In this document: positions 1 to 5,060 of the stretch, piece by piece
How positions within the stretch are numbered: the stretch's first letter is position 1
How the letters are laid out: every line of letters begins with the position of its first letter
NCBI GenBank assembly: GCA_029880385.1
Contig: JAOUOM010000224.1
Coordinates: 1 to 5,060 of the forward strand
Reading direction: 5' to 3'
DNA from: Cyclobacteriaceae bacterium
GTDB taxonomy: Bacteria; Bacteroidota; Bacteroidia; Cytophagales; Cyclobacteriaceae
DNA length: 5,060 nt
Program-made: the position numbers and the translations under genes
Notes under the pieces: generated by a model
Database searches by the model: none
What the model saw: the letters and a program-made list of their open reading frames with translations, nothing else
What the model was told of the DNA's origin: nothing

Positions 1-2488
1 ACGTGAAACCCAAATCGGTTACAACTTTCGGGATGAATTCCGTTTTCAGATTGCTGTCCATACCCTGCTGACGGAATGTCGTTTTTCCAAACAAGGTGTT
101 GTTCAGTGAAAATCCGATTTTATTGATTTCATATCCGATGCCAGTGATCCACTTTGTTTTGGGACGTGAGGTAAAAAACAAAGCCTCCTGTGTTTCATTT
201 ACAACCGATTGGCCTGCACCCGCAATAAGGGTTGGGATTTTTACATCACCATCCAGTCCATTGAAAATGGTATAGTTTCCGGCAAGGTTGAACGCCAGTT
301 GTCCCATGCCCAAATTGATGTTGCGATAGTTGGCTACCACATCCACACCTGAAGTACGGGTATCGATCGCATTTACGAAAAAGCTCAGGTCACTCAGGTT
401 GTTTGAAATCAGGATTTGATCCAGCGGAGTGGTGCCGGAAGCCGTCGCTCCGATTTCCGTACTCAATACAATCCTGTTTTTTACCGCAATGTTGTAGTAA
501 TCGGCCGTAATGTTGAAGTTTTTGTTGATTTGTGTTCCGATTCCATATGTAAAGTTGATGGATTGTTCGGCATCCAGTTTGGGTATGCCAATCAGGCTTG
601 CCTGTGCAGATACGTTGCTCACCAACCCGCCTACTTGTATGCCCTGACCAGGAATAAAGCTGTATTGGGCTTTTTGGGTATATATCTGATGGAGGGTAGG
701 CGCCCGGAAACCAGTAGAAACGGATCCTCTCAACACAATTTTGTCGTCAGCTAATTTGTAGCGTGAACTCACTTTCCATACAAAGGCATTTCCAAAATCG
801 CTGTAGTTTTCTGTACGAACTGTCGCATTTACCAGGAAGTCTTTGGTGATATCCATGGCCAAATCAAAATAGCCACCAAAATTGTATCGGTTAAACGATC
901 CGGAATTTTCAGGTGTGTTACCTGCAAATGAATCAGCACCTATGCCCAGATAGGAAGCTTCGTCACCCTGAATAACATCAAAGGTTTCGGAACGAAACTC
1001 GGATCCCAGTGAAATACTGAAAATATCGTTCAGGCTTTTGGAAACATCAATGTTTCCTACGATGTGATGAAAAGAGGTTCCACCCGGACGGAATGTAATC
1101 GGGGAGGCAGATCCGTAAATGAAATTTCCGCCAGCATCCGTCGACCGGTTGTGCGAATTGGTCACTGTATAGGTTTGCGTGTTTTTACCGGTGGTAAGGC
1201 TCATGTCTGTATTCCATCCGTTCTCGATGGTGTGGTAGCCAATTGTGGCATTGTAATCGGCCAGGTCTCCATCAAATGTCGGAACATACCCTATATAGGA
1301 GCCATTTGGTCCGTTAGGAAACAGGTCTGCCAGGTAAGGATAGTCGGTAAGTGTCCGCCAATAAGGAGTACGGTAGTTGGCAAAGCTGTTTACTTTTTTG
1401 TAGACGTAGGCAGCATTGAAGTAGACTTCCGAATTTTCATTAACTTCTACTTCTCCGTTTACCAAAAATTTAGCGGATGTGGTTTCCGGTGATCCGTTGA
1501 TGTTACCAGCATCCGGGTAGGCTGCAAGGAATGCCTGAACATCGGCCAAAGGAGCCCCAAAATCAGCAGCTTCACCATCCGCATCCACGGTGCCCGGACG
1601 GTTTGCCAGGTTCACCTTGGAAAATTCGGTAGTGATATTCAAAAATCCATCTCCTTTTCCCAGTGCAACGCCGTTGTTGACGCTTACGCCAAACATTCCA
1701 CCGTCTCCCTGTGAGGTAATACCGGATCGGACGGTAGCAGACCCTCCGTCTGAGCCATCTTTAAGAATGATGTTCATAACGCCGGCGATGGCATCCGAAC
1801 CGTACTGAGCCGAGGCACCATCCCGAAGGATTTCCACCCGCTTGATTGCATCTGTAGGGATGGCAGAGATGTCAGCACCTGTTTCGCCACGTCCCGGTGA
1901 TGTTTGCGTGTATAAGAGTGCACTAAGGTTTTTTCGTTTTCCGTTCACCAGAATCAGTGTACGGCTGGGGCCCATGTTACGTATTTCATAGGGGTCTAAC
2001 AGTGAGGTCGCATCGTTCACAGGTGTTTGTACCGTGTTGAATGAAGGTATCCGGTATTGTAATGCTTTATCGAATGTTGTTTGCCCGGTAGAAACCAGGT
2101 CATCTGCACCGATGATGTCGACGGGGACAGGGGTGTCTGTACTACTTCGGGGAGTACTGCGTGTACCTACAAAAACGAGTTCTTCAAGCTCGGTAGATCC
2201 AGAAACCATTTTTACGTCAATGACGGTCCGGTTTCCTACGGCAATATCGATTGGTTCATAACCGATAAATGAGATCGTGATAGTGGCATCAGGCCCCACT
2301 TGCATGGAAAATTTTCCATTGAGGTCTGTTACTACACCTGTGGTCGTTCCTTTCAATACCACGTTGGCTCCTACGATGGCCTCTCCTGTAGACGCATCAG
2401 TCACGGAGCCATTTATCGTCTTTTGCTGCGAAAGGGCAACCGACGAAAATTGCACAATGGCAATAATTATGAGAAGTAATTTTTTCAT
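1..2488 (-). CDS. TonB-dependent outer-membrane receptor (partial, C-terminus beyond left edge)
   Basis: Outer-membrane active transporter that would import a ligand with TonB-ExbBD energy. The minus-strand frame is open from ATG at 2488 to the window edge (829 codons, no stop or frameshift). Residues 1-20 are a Sec signal peptide (MKKLLLIIIAIVQFSSVALS). Residues about 24-95 form a carboxypeptidase-regulatory-like domain (INGSVTDASTGEAIVGANV, then SFIGYEP). A TonB-box-like stretch, ELEELVFVG, lies at 100-108. The plug domain (about 115-243) ends in the usual RVEILRDGASAQYGSDAIAG motif. The rest is beta-barrel, with the conserved STGFRAPT motif around 591-598. The plug ending differs from the SusC/RagA type (YGSRAANGV), so I do not call it SusC. 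Related receptors are often 850-1000 residues, so perhaps 50-150 are missing. No clear Shine-Dalgarno precedes the ATG, which is common in Bacteroidota. The ligand cannot be told from this sequence; siderophore, cobalamin, peptide or glycan are all possible. Confidence 0.95.
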   Translation of the reverse strand, partial: MKKLLLIIIAIVQFSSVALSQQKTINGSVTDASTGEAIVGANVVLKGTTTGVVTDLNGKFSMQVGPDATITISFIGYEPIDIAVGNRTVIDVKMVSGSTELEELVFVGTRSTPRSSTDTPVPVDIIGADDLVSTGQTTFDKALQYRIPSFNTVQTPVNDATSLLDPYEIRNMGPSRTLILVNGKRKNLSALLYTQTSPGRGETGADISAIPTDAIKRVEILRDGASAQYGSDAIAGVMNIILKDGSDGGSATVRSGITSQGDGGMFGVSVNNGVALGKGDGFLNITTEFSKVNLANRPGTVDADGEAADFGAPLADVQAFLAAYPDAGNINGSPETTSAKFLVNGEVEVNENSEVYFNAAYVYKKVNSFANYRTPYWRTLTDYPYLADLFPNGPNGSYIGYVPTFDGDLADYNATIGYHTIENGWNTDMSLTTGKNTQTYTVTNSHNRSTDAGGNFIYGSASPITFRPGGTSFHHIVGNIDVSKSLNDIFSISLGSEFRSETFDVIQGDEASYLGIGADSFAGNTPENSGSFNRYNFGGYFDLAMDITKDFLVNATVRTENYSDFGNAFVWKVSSRYKLADDKIVLRGSVSTGFRAPTLHQIYTQKAQYSFIPGQGIQVGGLVSNVSAQASLIGIPKLDAEQSINFTYGIGTQINKNFNITADYYNIAVKNRIVLSTEIGATASGTTPLDQILISNNLSDLSFFVNAIDTRTSGVDVVANYRNINLGMGQLAFNLAGNYTIFNGLDGDVKIPTLIAGAGQSVVNETQEALFFTSRPKTKWITGIGYEINKIGFSLNNTLFGKTTFRQQGMDSNLKTEFIPKVVTDLGFT

Positions 2489-2915
2489 AAGGTTTCGTTA
2501 AATTGTTATCTAATACTTGCTATTTAATGAATTAATCCTTTTTATCGAAAGATCAATGTATTAAAAGATGTGATTCCAATAATATAACATATAGGATAGA
2601 AGTAAATAATAAAATACCCATATATAATAGAACTAAAAATATTTTTCGCATAATAACGCTATATTTAAGAAAGCCAAACAATACCTGCATACCGGATAAT
2701 GAAATATGACTGAATGACAATAACGGCAATTGTATTATATCCATGATGCAGGAAGTCGGTAACGAGGGGCTTTTTGGGAATGAATGAGCCACTTTTTACA
2801 GCGCATTTTCATGGTACGAACACAGGGTACACGGATGTCCGGAACCGAATCCCTTCTTCGTTGGCAACCTTCTGGCAAGGTGTTTGTCTTTATAGGCGAT
2901 GGGAGGAAAATCAAC
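2489..2915. other. Divergent intergenic region between the receptor and the lipoprotein
   Basis: This 427-base stretch separates two divergently transcribed genes and should hold both promoters. The receptor-proximal part is very AT-rich: by hand count 34 of 160 bases in 2501-2660 are G or C, about 21 percent. Composition returns to normal after about 2730. On the minus strand a weak match to the Bacteroidota -7 box, TATTATTG, lies at 2584-2577, with TTTA at 2606-2603 as a poor -33 element; this is a suggestion only. On the plus strand I found no convincing TAnnTTTG box before the lipoprotein; TATATTTA near 2659-2666 is the closest. Open frames here (minus 2792-2553, hydrophobic; plus 2784-2915, running into the lipoprotein) have no recognisable domain or ribosome binding site. 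I see no RNA gene. Confidence 0.6.
2901..2906 (+). promoter_or_regulatory. Shine-Dalgarno site that sets the lipoprotein start
   Basis: GGGAGG lies 9 bases before the ATG at 2916. It is the strongest ribosome binding site in the window and decides the start. The frame stays open upstream to an ATG at 2784, but that start would bury the lipoprotein signal peptide behind 44 residues without a sensible domain. Confidence 0.7.
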
Positions 2916-3365
2916 ATGAAACAACGATTTATTCATGCCCTTTTCGTGGGTCTGCTCGCTTTGTCATGTACCGATGAGGGTGCCATTCGCAGGAAGGAAA
3001 ACCGGGCTGTTGGGATATGGACGTTTGATAAAGTAACGTACAAATCGAAAAGTGCGCTTTTTGGCCGTGATGTGACCGATTTATATCGGGGCGATTTGAT
3101 CACATTTTATGCAGATAACTGTGCAGCCTATGATGATTTTGACCTGAATGAAACGTTTATGGGAAATTGGGGGGTATATGGTGATTACGAATATACCGGA
3201 AGCGGCGATGAACCGGTATATTACCTTGATATGTCATTTTATGATCCCGTTGCGGATGAAGTCTTTGGGTATTATGCCGAAATCAGGCTGTTATCGCACC
3301 ATAAGATGAAACTAACGGCATTTACGGATCATGGATTCTATGATTTCAGGCTTATTCAGCTTTGA
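2916..3365 (+). CDS. Small lipoprotein, lipocalin-like domain suspected
   Basis: A 149-residue envelope lipoprotein. Residues 1-18 form a lipoprotein signal peptide, MKQRFIHALFVGLLALSC, with Cys18 as the predicted lipidated residue. The lipobox is slightly off consensus (A-L-S-C, with Leu at -2). Acidic residues after the cysteine (CTDEG) loosely resemble the surface-export signal of Bacteroidota lipoproteins, so it may sit on the cell surface; this is inference. The mature part, about 131 residues, is rich in aromatic and acidic residues and alternates like beta-strands. GIWTFDKV at 33-40, LITFYADNC at 61-69, a GNWGVYGDYEY segment at 83-93 and a C-terminal YDFRLIQL resemble the layout of small lipocalin-like barrels (GxW near the start, a 'TF.aD' strand, a final 'L..L' strand). 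The fold is a guess from pattern, with no catalytic motif. Divergent from the receptor and separated from the next gene by a GC-rich gap. The start was chosen by the GGGAGG site and the signal peptide. Confidence 0.8.
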   Translation: MKQRFIHALFVGLLALSCTDEGAIRRKENRAVGIWTFDKVTYKSKSALFGRDVTDLYRGDLITFYADNCAAYDDFDLNETFMGNWGVYGDYEYTGSGDEPVYYLDMSFYDPVADEVFGYYAEIRLLSHHKMKLTAFTDHGFYDFRLIQL

Positions 3366-3387
3366 CGGATATGGTTGCCGAAAGGTG

Positions 3388-3417
3388 AAGCCCGGGACCG
3401 AAGGGGGCCGCGGGCTT
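3388..3417 (+). terminator. Possible stem-loop after the lipoprotein gene
   Basis: AAGCCCG at 3388-3394 is complementary to CGGGCTT at 3411-3417, giving a 7-base-pair stem with a 16-base loop, 23 bases after the stop codon. There is no proper T run after it (TTGTCGG follows), so it is a weak candidate for an intrinsic terminator. It overlaps the GC-rich repeat patch and may simply be a by-product of that composition. Confidence 0.3.
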
Positions 3418-3444
3418 GTCGGCCCGGGCCACCGCGAGGGGGGG
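3390..3444. repeat. Imperfect direct repeat in a GC-rich patch
   Basis: Two copies of a similar unit lie 32 bases apart. Copy one (3390-3407) reads GCCCGGG, then ACCGAA, then five G. Copy two (3422-3444) reads GCCCGGG, then CCACCGCGA, then seven G. GGCCCGGGCC at 3421-3430 is also a perfect 10-base palindrome. By hand count 65 of 80 bases in 3391-3470 are G or C, about 81 percent, against about 21 percent in part of the other intergenic region. The origin is not known; a degraded dispersed repeat or local slippage product is possible. Confidence 0.55.
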
Positions 3445-3470
3445 AGTGGGTTGGCTGGCGGGTGGACGGG
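3438..3470 (+). other. G-tract cluster with G-quadruplex potential
   Basis: Four plus-strand runs of at least three G lie at 3438-3444, 3448-3450, 3460-3462 and 3468-3470, with loops of 3, 9 and 5 bases. The 9-base loop is longer than the strict rule (up to 7) but fits relaxed definitions. The cluster ends about 50 bases before the predicted -33 element of the deacetylase promoter and lies on its non-template strand. Function is not shown by the sequence. Confidence 0.4.
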
Positions 3471-3522
3471 TGTGATCCATCTGTTAAAGTCATAGCGCGG
3501 AATGAATTGTGTGGGAAATCCG

Positions 3523-3551
3523 TTGCGTACGCTTAGTTATGGCTATTTTTG
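3523..3551 (+). promoter_or_regulatory. Predicted Bacteroidota-type promoter of the deacetylase gene
   Basis: TATTTTTG at 3544-3551 matches the Bacteroidota -7 consensus TAnnTTTG at every fixed position, and TTG at 3523-3525 serves as the -33 element with an 18-base spacer. Transcription would begin near 3556-3560, giving a leader of roughly 20 bases before the ATG at 3576. This placement also argues against a longer protein starting at the TTG at 3549, which lies inside the -7 box. Confidence 0.5.
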
Positions 3552-3575
3552 GGCTTTATCATTATCGCAACGACC

Positions 3576-4319
3576 ATGACAAACTCTCGCAGGCAATTTA
3601 TTGCAGGATCGGCACTCGGCCTTGGGGCCCTGGCAGTACCATCGATCGGGTTGGCACAGGCGCCCGACAAAAAGCTAAACATCGTGTGTGTGGGTGCCCA
3701 TCCCGATGACCCGGAAAGTGGTTGTGGCGGTACCCTGGCAAAATATGCCAATGCCGGTCATACGGTGACGGTCGTATACCTGACGCGTGGGGAAGGGGGG
3801 ATTCCCGGAAAGTCAGCGGATGAGGCGGCAGCTATCCGGACAAAAGAGGCAGAGGCAGCCTGCAAGTGGCTAAACGTGAGGCCGGTCTTTGCCGGACAAG
3901 TGGATGGGGATACAATGGTCAACAACGCATGGATCAGGACAATAGGCGGGTTGATAGAACGGGAAAAGCCGGATATTGTATTTGCGCATTGGCCAATGGA
4001 CACCCATCGAGACCATCAGGCCGCCAGTCTGATGACGATCCAGGCCTGGGTGCAGGCAAAGCCAAAATTTGACTTGTATTTCTTTGAGGTATGCAGCGGG
4101 GAGCAAACGATGGCCTTTAGGCCCACGGACTATGTGGACATCACGGATACCCAGGCACAAAAGCGTAAGGCGGTATTTTGCCATGAAAGCCAGGATCCGG
4201 AGGGGATTTATGCCTGTGGTCATGAAATAGCAGAGAAATTCAGGGGGGTGGAAATGGGTGTGACTGCTGCGGAAGGCTTTATCCGGATGACGGGGAGAAA
4301 TTCGGCAGGCATTATCTGA
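3576..4319 (+). CDS. Tat-exported PIG-L/LmbE-family zinc N-deacetylase
   Basis: A 247-residue zinc hydrolase of the PIG-L (LmbE-like) family, which removes acetyl groups from N-acetylglucosamine-type substrates. The N-terminus is a twin-arginine signal: SRRQFIAG at 4-11, a hydrophobic stretch, and likely cleavage after AQA at residue 29, so it would act in the periplasm. The first family motif, AHPDDPE, is at 41-47. By analogy with MshB-type enzymes, His42 and Asp45 bind zinc, Asp44 is the general base, and His147 of HRDH (144-147) is the third ligand, so the catalytic set looks complete. The length suits the family (about 220-280). No strong Shine-Dalgarno is present; ATG 3576 was chosen because it starts directly before the Tat motif and follows the predicted promoter. 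A transporter gene follows after 29 bases. Six cysteines remain in the mature part (38, 50, 96, 173, 202, 214). The real substrate is unknown. Confidence 0.92.
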   Translation: MTNSRRQFIAGSALGLGALAVPSIGLAQAPDKKLNIVCVGAHPDDPESGCGGTLAKYANAGHTVTVVYLTRGEGGIPGKSADEAAAIRTKEAEAACKWLNVRPVFAGQVDGDTMVNNAWIRTIGGLIEREKPDIVFAHWPMDTHRDHQAASLMTIQAWVQAKPKFDLYFFEVCSGEQTMAFRPTDYVDITDTQAQKRKAVFCHESQDPEGIYACGHEIAEKFRGVEMGVTAAEGFIRMTGRNSAGII

Positions 4320-4348
4320 TTGTGGGTTTGAGCAGGCCAGCCACTTCT

Positions 4349-5060
4349 ATGCATTTTGGGCAGCTCGGTTTGGCTGTGCTGGTGATGAGTTCGTCAGGAG
4401 CATTGGGCCGTTATATTGCGTTGCCTGCACCGGTTACCATATGGATCCGGTGCCTGATTGCCGTTTTGGTATTGTATATACTCCTGAAAGTGAGCAAAAA
4501 GCCCCTCTTCATTGGATGGGGGCACTCGTTTCGCATTGTATTTTTGGGTTCGCTGTTTATGGCGGCACACTGGGTCTCATATTTTTATGCCTTGCGCTTG
4601 TCGACAGTGGCCATCGGCATGTTGTCATTGTTTACCTATCCGGTGATTACGGCACTACTTGAGCCACTGGTGCTCAGGACGAAATTTGAAGTACAGCATT
4701 TGTTCCTTTCATTGATCGCTTTTGTTGGGGTTTTTTTATTAGTACCGGAGTTTTCACTGACCAACCAGGCGACAATGGGGGTAGTGGTGGGAGTTGGCTC
4801 GTCAGTGATGTATTCGTTTCGCAACCTGTTGATGAAAATGAACCTGGCAAATACGGGCAGCATGACATTGATGTACTATCAGTTGTTGATCATCACGCTA
4901 TTGCTGTGGCCGGTACTTTTTATTTTTCCGCTCGACATCCGGCAGGACATCCTTTTGTCCAACTGGAAACCCCTGTTGCTATTGGGGGTATTTACTACCG
5001 CCGTGGGGCATACGCTTTTCGTAGGTAGTTTCCGGTATTTTTCCATAACCACGGTAAGCC
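4349..5060 (+). CDS. EamA/DMT-superfamily membrane transporter (partial, C-terminus beyond right edge)
   Basis: An inner-membrane permease of the drug/metabolite transporter superfamily; relatives export or import amino acids, nucleotide sugars or other small metabolites. The frame is open from ATG 4349 to the edge (237 codons). Hydrophobic segments lie at about 4-22, 30-48, 62-82, 86-108, 117-133, 142-160, 173-193 and 207-227. The first EamA repeat (1 to about 133) shows SSGALGRYI near the start and HWVSYFYALRLSTVAIGML at 74-92 followed by FTYPVITALLEPL, typical of the family. The second repeat starts near 142 and is cut off; full-length members are about 290-300 residues with ten helices, so some 55-60 residues are missing. 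There is no strong Shine-Dalgarno; AGCAGG at 4331-4336 is possible but 12 bases away. A GTG at 4322 is an alternative in-frame start, adding nine residues. It is probably co-transcribed with the deacetylase. The substrate cannot be predicted. Confidence 0.9.
   Translation, partial: MHFGQLGLAVLVMSSSGALGRYIALPAPVTIWIRCLIAVLVLYILLKVSKKPLFIGWGHSFRIVFLGSLFMAAHWVSYFYALRLSTVAIGMLSLFTYPVITALLEPLVLRTKFEVQHLFLSLIAFVGVFLLVPEFSLTNQATMGVVVGVGSSVMYSFRNLLMKMNLANTGSMTLMYYQLLIITLLLWPVLFIFPLDIRQDILLSNWKPLLLLGVFTTAVGHTLFVGSFRYFSITTVS

Noticed and set aside
416..2501. Several plus-strand open frames opposite the receptor gene
   Set aside because: They are antisense shadows of a continuous, well-conserved receptor reading frame and show no domains or ribosome binding sites of their own.
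2553..2792. Minus-strand 79-codon hydrophobic open frame upstream of the receptor
   Set aside because: It lies mostly in very AT-rich DNA, which gives hydrophobic residues by chance, has no ribosome binding site and no recognisable domain. A small membrane peptide cannot be fully excluded.
2851..2885. TGGCAA repeated twice near 2862 and 2876 as an operator
   Set aside because: A six-base repeat spaced by a few bases is expected by chance, and no promoter was found beside it.
2784..2915. 44-residue N-terminal extension of the lipoprotein
   Set aside because: It would hide the lipoprotein signal peptide inside the protein, while a strong GGGAGG site lies directly before the internal ATG at 2916.
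3390..3444. The repeated GC-rich units as a CRISPR array or attachment site
   Set aside because: There are only two short, imperfect units 32 bases apart with no uniform spacers, and no integrase, cas or tRNA gene is nearby.
3549..3575. TTG start giving the deacetylase nine extra residues
   Set aside because: The codon overlaps the predicted -7 promoter box, and the ATG at 3576 places the twin-arginine motif at the usual distance from the N-terminus.
3533..4223. Minus-strand and other-frame open frames over the deacetylase gene
   Set aside because: The plus-strand frame carries both catalytic motifs and a Tat signal; the others show no protein-like pattern.
4441..4868. Open frames in other frames of the transporter gene
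   Set aside because: The EamA frame is continuous with family motifs; the others are shorter and featureless.

Overview
The window looks like chromosomal DNA from a member of the Bacteroidota, probably of the Cytophagales type. The evidence is a TonB-dependent receptor with an N-terminal carboxypeptidase-regulatory-like domain, a TAnnTTTG-type promoter, mostly weak Shine-Dalgarno sequences, a Tat-exported PIG-L deacetylase and a moderate GC content. The taxon is inferred from gene style, not from a marker gene.

Layout. The minus strand from 2488 to the left edge carries one long, uninterrupted outer-membrane TonB-dependent receptor (829 codons present, C-terminus outside the window). A 427-base divergent intergenic region follows (2489-2915); its receptor-proximal part is very AT-rich. 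On the plus strand there is then a small lipoprotein with a lipocalin-like look (2916-3365). Next is a 210-base gap (3366-3575) with a very GC-rich, G-tract-rich patch containing an imperfect direct repeat, followed by a good Bacteroidota-type promoter. A Tat-signal PIG-L/LmbE-family zinc deacetylase (3576-4319) comes next, and 29 bases downstream an EamA/DMT-type membrane transporter (4349 to the right edge, C-terminus missing).

How the parts may work together. The receptor would import an unidentified ligand across the outer membrane using TonB energy. The divergent lipoprotein is probably an envelope protein, but nothing in the sequence shows that it works with the receptor. The deacetylase and the transporter are close, in the same direction and probably co-transcribed. 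The deacetylase would hydrolyse an N-acetyl group outside the cytoplasm, and the transporter would move a small metabolite across the inner membrane; any substrate link is inference. No phage, transposon, CRISPR or RNA gene was recognised. The least ordinary piece of DNA is the G-rich intergenic patch at about 3388-3470.
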